Position numbers and translations under genes: made by a program | Origin: UBA6522 sp965237785 | GTDB taxonomy: Bacteria > Pseudomonadota > Gammaproteobacteria > Steroidobacterales > Rariloculaceae | Assembly: GCA_965237785.1 (NCBI GenBank) | Contig: OZ250159.1 | Span: 186,001 to 250,000, forward strand | Length of the DNA stretch: 64,000 nucleotides | Reading direction: 5' to 3' | The notes under the pieces: model-generated | What the model was told of the DNA's origin: nothing | Seen by the model: the letters and a program-made list of their open reading frames with translations, nothing else | Database searches by the model: none | In this document: one piece after another, positions 1 to 8,091 of the stretch | Numbering within the stretch: position 1 is the first letter of the stretch | Layout of the letters: every line of letters begins with the position of its first letter

Positions 1-597
1 GTTTCTACCCCGGAGCTGCACAGCGATGAGGCCATCGATACGGATCCGTTGCCGCCGGGGCAGGTGTGGGGAATCAGTCCCGGCGGGACGGAGGCGGGGG
101 CGAGCCTTTATCGGATTGAGGTCACTGCCGGTAAGGGTAGCGGCGTCAGGATATTGAACGCGCCGGTTCCGGCGCCGTTTCGCGAGAGTGTCCGTTACGC
201 TGAACAGAATCTGTACACCAGAGCCAAGGAATTGGTGGGTGACCGAGACCCTCGCGCTCACGAGTTCTCCGTACAACTCCGCGCCATGGACAACGACCGT
301 ACCGGGGCGTCTCTCGGGCTGCCGGCGTTGATGGCTCTTTGCAGCGGACTGTTGGAGAAGAGTATGAAAGGCGGCCTGATCATTGTCGGGGCGCTCAATC
401 TCGGGGGCTCCGTCGAATCCGTGGTGAACGCCGTCAGTATCGTTGAGGTCGCCGTGGAGAAAGGCGCCGACACGGTGTTGATGCCAATATCGGTACGTAA
501 ACAGTTGTTCGATCTCTCCGACGATATGGCCACGCGCATCAATGTGCAATTCTATTCCGATACCCCGGACGCGCTGTTGAAGGCGTTGCTGGAATAG
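1..597 (+). CDS. brxL: BREX Lon-like protease BrxL, C-terminal part (cut by window start)
   Basis: The frame is open from base 1, so the gene starts before the window; 198 residues are visible. They match the C-terminal Lon-protease-like domain of BrxL, with the conserved stretches FRESVRYAEQNLYTRAKELV, DPRAHEFSVQL and LSDDMATRINVQFYSD, plus the glycine-rich GGLIIVGALNLGGSVE segment. BrxL is an AAA+/Lon-fold component of type 1 BREX phage defence and is usually the last core gene of that operon. This implies that brxA/B/C, pglX and pglZ homologues lie upstream, outside the window. The next gene begins 18 bases later on the same strand, so it is probably co-transcribed. The family call is from recognition of the conserved C-terminus; the system type is inference. 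Confidence 0.85.
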   Translation, partial: VSTPELHSDEAIDTDPLPPGQVWGISPGGTEAGASLYRIEVTAGKGSGVRILNAPVPAPFRESVRYAEQNLYTRAKELVGDRDPRAHEFSVQLRAMDNDRTGASLGLPALMALCSGLLEKSMKGGLIIVGALNLGGSVESVVNAVSIVEVAVEKGADTVLMPISVRKQLFDLSDDMATRINVQFYSDTPDALLKALLE

Positions 598-615
598 CAG
601 ATCCCGACCACGGCC

Positions 616-1884
616 ATGACCCATTTACGCTTCGTCCACGCGGCTGATTTACATCTCGACAGTCCGTTCAAGGGTTTGCGGGCCGCCGCGCCGGATCATG
701 TGGCGAGCGCCCTCTACGACGCGACTTTCAAAGCCTACGAGAACATTGTCGAGTTGTGCATCGCCGAAGGGGTGGACGCGCTGCTCGTCGCCGGGGACGT
801 ATACGACGGGGCCGACCGCAGTCTCCGCGCCCAACGCAAGTTCGTCGATGGCCTGGAGCGACTGCACGGTGCCGGCATACGGTCGTTCGTTTGCCACGGT
901 AACCACGATCCACTCGATGGCTGGGAGGCGCGGCTCGCATATCCGCCGAGTTGCCACCGGTTCGGGGCGGAGTTCGAGGGGGTACCTGTATTCGAGGCCG
1001 ATCCCGACCGCGCCGTCGTCCACGGCATTAGCTATCCGCGCCGCGATGTCACCGAGAATCTGGTCAGCCGCTTGGGCTGCGTCGACCCCAAGGCGTTTTC
1101 CATCGGGCTGCTGCACACCAACGTCGGCAATGCCCCCGGCCATGCCCCCTACGCTCCGTGTTCCCTGAACGATCTCCGGCTGGCTGGAATCGACTACTGG
1201 GCGCTCGGTCATATACACACTCGCCAGGTCCTGCACGAGCGGGATCCGGCAGTGGTCTACCCCGGCAATCCGCAGGGGAGACACCTGAACGAGACCGGCG
1301 CCCGCGGGGTGTACCTTGTGGACGTCGACGATGGCGGAAACGCCCATCCGGAGTTTCGCGCAATGGACTGTATCCGCTGGGAACGGCTGGCAGCGGACAT
1401 CGGTGCGCAGGAGACGGAACAAGCTCTGCTGGACGCGCTGCACGAGGGGATGCAAGGTATGTTGGACGCCGCAGCCGACCGCCCGGTCATTGTCCGCGTA
1501 TCGCTAACCGGCCGGGGCAAGTTGAACCGGTTTTTGCGGCAGGCGAACACCGTGGACGATCTGGTCGAGCAAATCAACAATACGTGGGTAGGCCGGACGC
1601 CGTTCGCATGGTGCGAACGGGTCGAGGACCGGACGAGAGCGCCGTTCGATCGGAAAGAGCGATTGGCCGGCGCGGATTTTCTCGCCGAAGTGCTGCAGAC
1701 GACCGACCAAGCCAGGGAAGATCCCGTACGGTTGGCGCGCCTGCGCAACGGACTTGCCGAACTTTACGAACATCACCGCTTCCGCCGTTACCTGGACGCC
1801 CCCCCGAACGACGACGAACTCGCCGCGCTCATCGACGAGGCGGAGATGATGGCCGTAAACCTGCTTGCCGAGGACGAGGAGTGA
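616..1884 (+). CDS. YhaO/SbcD-type metallophosphoesterase (DNA exonuclease family)
   Basis: A 422-residue protein of the calcineurin-like phosphoesterase family. The two-metal motifs are all visible: HAADLHLDSPF near residue 10, GDVYDG near 60, GNHDP near 95, LLHTN near 160 and GHIH near 195. The roughly 200-residue C-terminal part fits YhaO-type proteins, which are SbcD/Mre11-like nucleases acting on DNA ends. It begins 18 bases after brxL and its TGA overlaps the GTG of the following ATPase gene, a translational-coupling arrangement typical of nuclease/ATPase pairs. The likely role is the nuclease half of an SbcCD-like complex. Whether it serves repair or BREX-linked defence cannot be told from the sequence alone. 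Confidence 0.88.
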   Translation: MTHLRFVHAADLHLDSPFKGLRAAAPDHVASALYDATFKAYENIVELCIAEGVDALLVAGDVYDGADRSLRAQRKFVDGLERLHGAGIRSFVCHGNHDPLDGWEARLAYPPSCHRFGAEFEGVPVFEADPDRAVVHGISYPRRDVTENLVSRLGCVDPKAFSIGLLHTNVGNAPGHAPYAPCSLNDLRLAGIDYWALGHIHTRQVLHERDPAVVYPGNPQGRHLNETGARGVYLVDVDDGGNAHPEFRAMDCIRWERLAADIGAQETEQALLDALHEGMQGMLDAAADRPVIVRVSLTGRGKLNRFLRQANTVDDLVEQINNTWVGRTPFAWCERVEDRTRAPFDRKERLAGADFLAEVLQTTDQAREDPVRLARLRNGLAELYEHHRFRRYLDAPPNDDELAALIDEAEMMAVNLLAEDEE

Positions 1885-4800
1885 GGATCCGCAACCTGCA
1901 CATCGACGGCTTCGGGAAGTTCGCCGGCTTTGACAGCGGTCCCTTCGAGCGGCCCGTGACGGTTTTCCTCGGGGCGAACGAAGCGGGCAAGAGTACGCTG
2001 CTGGCCTTCATTCGCAGAGTGTTGTTCGGATTTCCGGACGGCCGCAGCCGGAGCAATCCCTACCCGCCGCTCGCCGGCGGCCGGCACGGGGGTAGTGTGA
2101 CCGCCGTTAGCGATGAGGGTGAGGTCGTCACCCTGAGTCGTTTCGGCGGCGCGGGAGGTGGAACGGTCGCCCTGACATCCGCCGCGGGCGAGCCCATTGT
2201 CGCCACGGAGCTACCGAAGCTGCTCGGCAACCACTCCAGGAGCGTATTCGAGAACGTCTTCGCCTTCACCCTCGACGAATTGCACGACGACGCGCTGCTG
2301 AGGGACGAGAGCATCAACGGCCAGATCTACAGCGCGGGCATGGGTGCGACCAAACTGCCCGGCGCACTGAAGGTCCTCGGTCAGGACAAAAGCCGGCTGT
2401 TCCTCAAAGGCGGCAGCAAGCATGCAATCCATCAGGCCGCGGGCGCTTTCGAACAGGTCGATTCCGGTCTTCGGGATGTTCGCAACAATGCTGAACGGTA
2501 CGGGCGGCTGTCGTCCCGACTCGCGCAGATCGAGCACGAATTGGAGGAATTGAGCGAGCGCCGCCTTAGGGGCGAGTCGGAGTTGGAGGGTTACCGCGAT
2601 CTCAAGCGCGCGTGGGACGATTGGCACGATCTGCTCGACGCGAAACGGCGGTTGCAGGAGCTTCCGGAGATCGCATCGTTTCCTCAAAATGGCGTCGGCC
2701 GGCTGGAGACGCTGGAGGAACGGGCCGCGGCGGCGCGTGAAGAATGGGAGAAGGCGTCCCGAAAGGTGCAGATCGCAAAGGACAGGGCAGCGCAGCCCAT
2801 AGAGCACGAGTCGATCCTCCAGAAATCCGCGGCCGTGCGCGGGCTTGGGCGCGCGCGCGACGCCTTCGATCGGTCCGTCCGCGACCTGCCCAAGCGGGGG
2901 GCGGATCTCGCGGCGAACCGTTCAAAGCTGGAGCAAACTCTCGCCGACCTGGGGCCCGACTGGGATGCGCAGCGCCTGTCCGGATTTGACCTATCCATCG
3001 TCGTGCGCGAGGAAGTCGCGGCGCACGCGGCCCGCCTGCGCGAGGAGGGGGCCAAACTGAACCGCTTGCAATCGGTCTTGTTCCGGGACGAGAAAGCGGT
3101 GGAGGAGGAATCCAAGGCCGCCGAACGGGCGCGAGAGGCATTAAACGGCCAGCCGCGGCCGGCTCTGGACGCGGATGAGATCCACGAGCGGCGCCGGCGG
3201 ATTCGCAGTACCAGAAACACGCTGGCCGAATTCGTTCGCCTTGAGGGCCGGGCGGAGGATCTGCGCAATCAACTTGGCGACCCCTCGGAAACGGCATCGC
3301 CGGCTCGACCGGCAGGCGGCGGCAGTACAGCGCTCGCCGCGGTGCTGGCCGCCGCAGGCCTGGCTTGTTTGCTTGTCGGCGGTGCTTTCCTGGGGGATTG
3401 GGCGCCATTCATCGGTAGCGTCGCCGCCGGTCTACTGCTGTTGGCCGCTGCCGCCCACCTGTTTCGCCGCGCCGGCCCGCTGGCGCGGCCCGCCGCGGAG
3501 GTTTCGATAACGGCGCGGATCCGCCGCCAGGTCGATGAAGCGGAGCAGCGGTTGGATCCGATCCGGGCGCGGCTCGCGGCTCAAGCCAAGGACCTTGGCA
3601 TCGACTCGCCGGACACGGACTCGCTCGATGCGCAGGCGGATTCGCTGGACGCGGAAGAAGCGCGGCTCGTCGAGTGGCACGGATTGAGAAATGCCTTGAC
3701 ACAGGCGGAGACCCATTTGAAACGCCGGCAGAAGGCCTGCGCAGATTCGGCAAAGGCTGTTAAGGACGCCGGGGCCTCGTTTGAATCCGCCGAAGGCGAA
3801 TGGCAGCAGTGGCTCGCCGCCCGAGGCCTGCAACAGACGTTTTCGCCTCAGAACATCGAGGTATTGGAGCGTCTCGTCGCTCTTGGTCGCGCCCATCATG
3901 CGGAGGTCGTCGCGATGGAAGGCCGAATTTCGGCGATTCGGTCGGACATCGACCGATTCACCGCAGACGTTGAACCACTGGCGGTGGCCCTCGGAATCGA
4001 GTTTGACGGGAGCGACTACCCCAAGGTTGCGAACATCGCGGACGACTTGATCGAATTGCACTCCGGCGTTGCGAAGCAGGTGCGGGCACGAGAGGAAGCG
4101 CAGGCCGAGCTGCGGAGCGCAGAGGAGGAACTGGCGAATCGCGAGTCACGTCTGCGGGGTGTCGAGGACGAATCGTTGGCGCTCGTGAAGTCCGGCGGTG
4201 CGGAGAACACCGAGGAATTTCTGCAGCGAGCGGCAACGTATGCGGAGCGCGAAAAGCTGCAAGCCCAATTGGTTACCGCCACCGGTAAACTTCGTCGTAT
4301 CAGCGGACCGGGGGCGGAGTTGGAGGCGTTTCAAGATCGGCTGGCTGCATCGAAACCACAGATCATCAGTGAAGAAATCCGCCGTTGCGAAGCGGAATTG
4401 GAGAGAATCGCTTCGGCACGATCTGAACTGGATACCGAGCGCGGCTCGGTCGCGAAGGAGCGTGAGCAATTGATCGGCGAGGAAGATTCGTCGAAGCTGC
4501 GGGCGGAACGAAACCGGCTGCTGGAAGAGATGAACGGTCACGCCAGGGAGTGGGTCGTTCGCACGATCGCCGAGAATCTTCTCCGGGAGGCGCAGGGCAA
4601 GTTTGAGAGGGAGAGGCAGCCCAATGTGCTCCGTCATTCCGAGGGGTTCTTCCGCGGCATGACCGGCGGACGTTACCGGGCGGTGTTCTCTCCGCTAGGC
4701 AGTTCCGAGATTCATGTGACGGATGACGACGGTAGTACCAAGCAACCCGCCCAACTCAGCCGCGGCGCGCGGGAGCAATTGTTCCTGGCGCTGCGCTTCG

Positions 4801-5030
4801 GCCTCATTCGTGAGTTGGGTCAGCGCTCGGAGCGATTGCCGGTGATCGTCGACGAAGCCCTGGTGAACTTCGACCCGGACCGGGGACTGAGGGCGGCGCA
4901 GGCATTTGTGGAGCTTGCCGAGCAGAATCAAGTGTTGGTTTTTACCTGCCACCCGCAGATCGTGGATTGGTTCGTGAAGGCAGCAGCCGAACGCGGCGTC
5001 CGGCAACCACAGATGATCACGCTCGACTAA
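1881..5030 (+). CDS. YhaN/SbcC-type AAA ATPase with long coiled coil
   Basis: The GTG at 1881 overlaps the upstream stop and gives 1049 residues starting VRIRNLHIDGFGKF, the normal start of YhaN/SMC-like proteins; longer upstream frames are not supported. Walker A is GANEAGKST (about residues 31-39). The ABC signature LSRGAREQ (about 958) and Walker B LPVIVDEALVNFD (about 987-999) form the second half-site. In between are long Glu/Arg/Ala-rich coiled-coil segments, interrupted near residues 483-530 by two hydrophobic helices, a known trait of the YhaN branch that suggests membrane contact. It pairs with the preceding metallophosphoesterase as an SbcCD-like complex that opens and trims DNA ends. 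Adjacency to brxL suggests a defence-island setting. Confidence 0.87.
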   Translation: MRIRNLHIDGFGKFAGFDSGPFERPVTVFLGANEAGKSTLLAFIRRVLFGFPDGRSRSNPYPPLAGGRHGGSVTAVSDEGEVVTLSRFGGAGGGTVALTSAAGEPIVATELPKLLGNHSRSVFENVFAFTLDELHDDALLRDESINGQIYSAGMGATKLPGALKVLGQDKSRLFLKGGSKHAIHQAAGAFEQVDSGLRDVRNNAERYGRLSSRLAQIEHELEELSERRLRGESELEGYRDLKRAWDDWHDLLDAKRRLQELPEIASFPQNGVGRLETLEERAAAAREEWEKASRKVQIAKDRAAQPIEHESILQKSAAVRGLGRARDAFDRSVRDLPKRGADLAANRSKLEQTLADLGPDWDAQRLSGFDLSIVVREEVAAHAARLREEGAKLNRLQSVLFRDEKAVEEESKAAERAREALNGQPRPALDADEIHERRRRIRSTRNTLAEFVRLEGRAEDLRNQLGDPSETASPARPAGGGSTALAAVLAAAGLACLLVGGAFLGDWAPFIGSVAAGLLLLAAAAHLFRRAGPLARPAAEVSITARIRRQVDEAEQRLDPIRARLAAQAKDLGIDSPDTDSLDAQADSLDAEEARLVEWHGLRNALTQAETHLKRRQKACADSAKAVKDAGASFESAEGEWQQWLAARGLQQTFSPQNIEVLERLVALGRAHHAEVVAMEGRISAIRSDIDRFTADVEPLAVALGIEFDGSDYPKVANIADDLIELHSGVAKQVRAREEAQAELRSAEEELANRESRLRGVEDESLALVKSGGAENTEEFLQRAATYAEREKLQAQLVTATGKLRRISGPGAELEAFQDRLAASKPQIISEEIRRCEAELERIASARSELDTERGSVAKEREQLIGEEDSSKLRAERNRLLEEMNGHAREWVVRTIAENLLREAQGKFERERQPNVLRHSEGFFRGMTGGRYRAVFSPLGSSEIHVTDDDGSTKQPAQLSRGAREQLFLALRFGLIRELGQRSERLPVIVDEALVNFDPDRGLRAAQAFVELAEQNQVLVFTCHPQIVDWFVKAAAERGVRQPQMITLD

Positions 5031-5090
5031 CTGCGTCGGTGCATCCGCCATCGGAGTTGAAACGGTTGACCGACGATCTCGCGATGTGTA

Positions 5091-5150
5091 TCAAAATACA
5101 CAAAACGCGGAACTGTTATGTCAATCTACAGGCAGGCGGGCTGGAAGTAG
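5091..5150 (+). pseudogene. hicA toxin 3' remnant
   Basis: Just upstream of hicB, one frame ends in GTVMSIYRQAGWK followed by TAG at 5148. This is the characteristic C-terminus of HicA toxins. The frame is closed by TGA at 5067, and the double-stranded RNA-binding-like body with its catalytic His is absent. Only about 15-25 codons of HicA remain, so the toxin is almost certainly lost. HicA normally precedes HicB, which fits the position. The call rests on a short motif. Confidence 0.5.
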
Positions 5151-5162
5151 CAGGAGAACGAC

Positions 5163-5567
5163 ATGCGCTACGTCGCGTTCATACACAGCGATACCGATCC
5201 CGGGTTTGGCGTTAGTTTCCCGGACTTTCCGGGATGCGTATCCGTTGGCGACAGTATTGATGAGGCCATCCACCGCGGCACTGAAGCGCTCGCCTTTCAC
5301 GTCGAAGGAATGATCCAGGACGGAGAGCAGATTCCCGAGCCGCGTCCTGTTCAGGACATCGAGGCCGATCCGGACCTGGCGGAGTGGCAGGACGGGGCGG
5401 TCATCTGCCTTGTCCCCCTGATCTTCGACAGAGGATCCCCCCGGCGCGTCAACATTTCCCTGGATTACGGTCTTCTGCACGCTATCGATCACGAGGCAAA
5501 GCAGCGTGGCATGACCCGCTCGGCTTTTCTGTCCAGCGCGGCGCGGAACGAAATCGAAAGGCGATAG
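5163..5567 (+). CDS. hicB: HicB-family antitoxin, orphan
   Basis: A 134-residue protein with the HicB partial RNase-H-like fold at the N-terminus (MRYVAFIHSD, GVSFPDFPGCVSVGDSIDEAI, residues 1-45) and a C-terminal ribbon-helix-helix DNA-binding segment (VNISLDYGLLHAIDHEAKQRG, then MTRSAFL, about residues 95-125). CAGGAG upstream of the ATG is a good ribosome binding site. HicB normally neutralises the mRNA interferase HicA and represses the operon. Here only the tail of hicA remains directly upstream, so the antitoxin may be free-standing, acting as an anti-toxin to other HicA proteins or as a relic. Its place at the edge of the BREX/SbcCD block fits a defence island. Confidence 0.85.
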   Translation: MRYVAFIHSDTDPGFGVSFPDFPGCVSVGDSIDEAIHRGTEALAFHVEGMIQDGEQIPEPRPVQDIEADPDLAEWQDGAVICLVPLIFDRGSPRRVNISLDYGLLHAIDHEAKQRGMTRSAFLSSAARNEIERR

Positions 5568-5682
5568 CGGCGACTCGATGCCCTCGCTACGCACATCATT
5601 GCGATCTGCGGGCTAGTTTGCGGGCGCGCGACGTAATCGGGCGAATGACCCGGCGCGAAGTTGGCCGCATCAATGCCCGCAA

Positions 5683-6369
5683 TCAGAGCGCCCGATACAA
5701 CCGCTCGTCGTATAGGGCGCCGGCCAGGGGATAAACGTTCCCGCGAAAAGTCTGGCTGTGGGGCGCGTCGACGTGTTCCAATTGAGCTTGCGCATTTTCC
5801 CATCGCTCCACGATCGTGAAATGGTTCATACGGCTGGACTGCACGAGAACGTCGAATCTCCGATTGCCGGATTCATCGCGGCTCGCGGGAGCAATCATGC
5901 TCAGGTGCTCCAGAGTGGGCTCGACATTGGCGGGCGTCACGTCCAGGTGCGTCACCGCGTAGACCGCTTCCGCACCGGTCTCGCCGAGTTGCGGATCGGT
6001 ATGAACCTGTACGTGAAGGCGTTCGTCGTAGGGGCTGTACAGCAACGGCGCCAGGGCTTCGCGAAAGTTCGTGGTCCGAGCTGAGTCCCGATGGGATTGC
6101 TGGGCGTCGAGATCCGTCCACGTCTCCAGTACTACGAAGTGATTCGGCCGGCCGATACGCTGCAGGGGCTCGAAAAGCAGGTTGCCGGGATCGTTCCGGC
6201 TGGCCTCGGCCTCGGCGGCAATCAAATCCGCGGCTTGTTGGATGGACGATGGGGAAACCTCGATATAGGCCACGACGTAGGCCGCGGAATCGTCTTGAGC
6301 GCGTGCTCCGTGAGCCAGAACCAGCGCCATTGCCGCGCCGATCAAGCCAGTACGCGAAATTATCCTCAT
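5683..6369 (-). CDS. Exported tandem ABM-domain (quinol monooxygenase-like) protein
   Basis: The start at 6369 (MRIISRTGLIGAAMALVLAHGARAQ) gives a Sec signal peptide and has AGGGGC upstream; a longer frame exists but lacks these. The mature 200-residue protein holds two antibiotic-biosynthesis-monooxygenase (ABM) ferredoxin-like repeats: AYIEVSPSSIQQAADLI with HFVVLETWTD, and VTHLDVTPANVEPTLEHL with HFTIVERWEN. ABM proteins include YgiN-type quinol monooxygenases and heme-degrading enzymes. A tandem exported version is probably a periplasmic dimeric-type fold made from one chain. No substrate can be assigned. It is isolated, convergent with hicB and 157 bases downstream of the dehydrogenase gene on the same strand. 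Confidence 0.7.
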   Translation of the reverse strand: MRIISRTGLIGAAMALVLAHGARAQDDSAAYVVAYIEVSPSSIQQAADLIAAEAEASRNDPGNLLFEPLQRIGRPNHFVVLETWTDLDAQQSHRDSARTTNFREALAPLLYSPYDERLHVQVHTDPQLGETGAEAVYAVTHLDVTPANVEPTLEHLSMIAPASRDESGNRRFDVLVQSSRMNHFTIVERWENAQAQLEHVDAPHSQTFRGNVYPLAGALYDERLYRAL

Positions 6370-6526
6370 GATATTGCCCCTGTTGGTTGCTTCCATTGTT
6401 GATTCTAACCCGGCCTTTCTCGCAGTAGAACAGGCTCATGCCCGTATTGGAAAACGCTCAGGTTGAGTCCGACAGGCTGGTCGCCCGAACTTTCACCAAA
6501 ATCCAGTTGCGGTCGCCACGCCGGCG

Positions 6527-7801
6527 TCAGCCCGCGTAACGTCGTACCCGGATATCCGCCTGTTCCTTGTGGCCCATGAAGCCTTCGAGGTCGCAAAGCC
6601 TGGAACAGTATTCGCCGACCTTCAGCGAAGCCTCTTCGGTCACGCGCTGGTAGGTGCAGGTCTTGATGAACTTTCCGACCCACAACCCGCCCGTGTAGCG
6701 AGCCGCCTTGCGCGTGGGCAGGGTGTGGTTGGTGCCGATGACCTTGTCGCCATAAGCGACGTTGGTTTCCGGTCCGAGGAAGAGCGCGCCGTAGTTGGTC
6801 ATGTTCTCCAGAAAGTACGATGGGTCGCGGGTCATGACCTGAACATGTTCGGCGGCGATCTCGTTGGCTACCTGGACCATTTCCTCCACACCGTCGCAGA
6901 CGATGACCTGGCCGTGGTCTCGCCACGCAATCCCGGCGATGTCGGCGGTGGGCAATACACCCAATTGGCGTTGCACTTCCGCAATCGTGTCTTGTGCGAG
7001 GGCTTCGGAATCGGTGAGCAGGATTGCCGGCGAAGTGGGGCCGTGCTCGGCTTGCCCCAGCAGGTCCGCCGCGCACAACTCGCCGTCGACGCTGTCGTCG
7101 GCGATTACCAGCGTCTCCGTGGGACCGGCGAGCAGGTCAATACCAACCCGGCCGAAGAGTTGGCGCTTGGCTTCGGCGACGTATGCGTTGCCGGGACCGA
7201 CGATCATGTCCACGGGGTCGATGCTCTCGGTTCCCAGCGCCATGGCGGCCACAGCCTGGACGCCGCCGAGGCAATAGATTTCATCGGCTCCCGCCATATC
7301 CATCGCCGTCACGATGGCGGCGCTGGGCGCCCCTCGATAGGGCGGCGCCGCGGCGGCGATCCGGCTCACTCCGGCCACCTTGGCGGTCACCACGCTCATG
7401 TGGGCCGAGGCGACCATGGGGTACTTGCCGCCGGGGACGTAGCAGCCGACGCTGTTCACAGGAATATTTCTGTGTCCGAGGACGACGCCCGGGAGCGTTT
7501 CGACCTCCACGTCCTGGAGTGCGTCCCGTTGTGCCTGGGCAAAGTTGCGTATCTGGGCCTGGGCGAAACGGATGTCCTCGATCACCTGCTCGGACAGCGT
7601 CCGCCGACACGCCTCGATGGCGTCGGCCTCCAGGCGGAATGAATCCGGCGACCAGCGGTCGAAGCGCTCCGAGTAGTCGCGCAACGCATGGTCCCCGCGT
7701 GAATCGATGTCCGCGATGATTTGTTCCACGGCCCTGCGGACATTATCGTCCTCCCGAGCCGTGATTTCCGCGGGCTGACCGCGCTTGAGGTAACGTGCCA
7801 T
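6527..7801 (-). CDS. HisD-family dehydrogenase, probably sulfopropanediol dehydrogenase (HpsN type)
   Basis: A 424-residue HisD-fold NAD-dependent zinc dehydrogenase. The start at 7801 (MARYLKRGQPAE) has GGAG upstream. HisD landmarks are VPGGKYPMVASAHMS, GPGNAYVAEAKRQLFG, AGPTETLVIAD, the zinc Gln/His pair in LLGQAEHGPTS, the catalytic Glu-His in AAEHVQVM and the later GTNHTLPT. The tail KAARYTGGLWVGKFIKTCTYQ is that of the HpsN-like branch rather than of biosynthetic HisD, and no other his genes are near. HpsN oxidises (R)-2,3-dihydroxypropane-1-sulfonate to sulfolactate in organosulfonate breakdown. The fold call is firm; the substrate is inferred from branch-specific wording and the lack of a his operon. 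Confidence 0.8.
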   Translation of the reverse strand: MARYLKRGQPAEITAREDDNVRRAVEQIIADIDSRGDHALRDYSERFDRWSPDSFRLEADAIEACRRTLSEQVIEDIRFAQAQIRNFAQAQRDALQDVEVETLPGVVLGHRNIPVNSVGCYVPGGKYPMVASAHMSVVTAKVAGVSRIAAAAPPYRGAPSAAIVTAMDMAGADEIYCLGGVQAVAAMALGTESIDPVDMIVGPGNAYVAEAKRQLFGRVGIDLLAGPTETLVIADDSVDGELCAADLLGQAEHGPTSPAILLTDSEALAQDTIAEVQRQLGVLPTADIAGIAWRDHGQVIVCDGVEEMVQVANEIAAEHVQVMTRDPSYFLENMTNYGALFLGPETNVAYGDKVIGTNHTLPTRKAARYTGGLWVGKFIKTCTYQRVTEEASLKVGEYCSRLCDLEGFMGHKEQADIRVRRYAG

Positions 7802-7920
7802 CGTGCTACTCCAGATTGTCCGGCGACGCTGCTGACAGCGGTTTGGCAATGCCGCTCGCGGGGCATATTACGATTTTATCGGCAGTGCCGCTGGATTGCC
7901 GAACGTTGGATCTCGCACGC

Positions 7921-8016
7921 GCTGTCCGCACGCACCCGGGGGGGCCTCATTTGCCCGGTGGGTGCCGGCGGTCCCATTTGACGCTGTCCGCACGCACCGG
8001 GGGGCCTCAATGCCCG
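7921..8016. repeat. Imperfect direct repeat in the dehydrogenase/DUF6152 intergenic region
   Basis: Two near-identical 34-37 base copies lie at 7921-7957 and 7983-8016. Both start with GCTGTCCGCACGCACC, run through a G-tract and GCCTCA, and end in TGCCCG. Copy one has two extra bases in and around the G-tract and one more T. They sit between divergent genes (dehydrogenase on minus, DUF6152 on plus). They could be a duplicated regulatory site or debris of a small mobile repeat; the function is unknown. Confidence 0.6.
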
Positions 8017-8091
8017 CCCAACGCACATCGGCTGGTGGCGGTTCGCCAAACGCGTAGTACACTCTGACCGAGCGAATTGAGGATGATAACC

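Noticed and set aside
1158..1880. N-terminal extension of the YhaN-like frame overlapping the YhaO gene
   Set aside because: Sequence there is Arg/Gly-rich antisense-type composition; the family start RIRNLHIDGFGKF begins at GTG 1881, which also overlaps the upstream stop.
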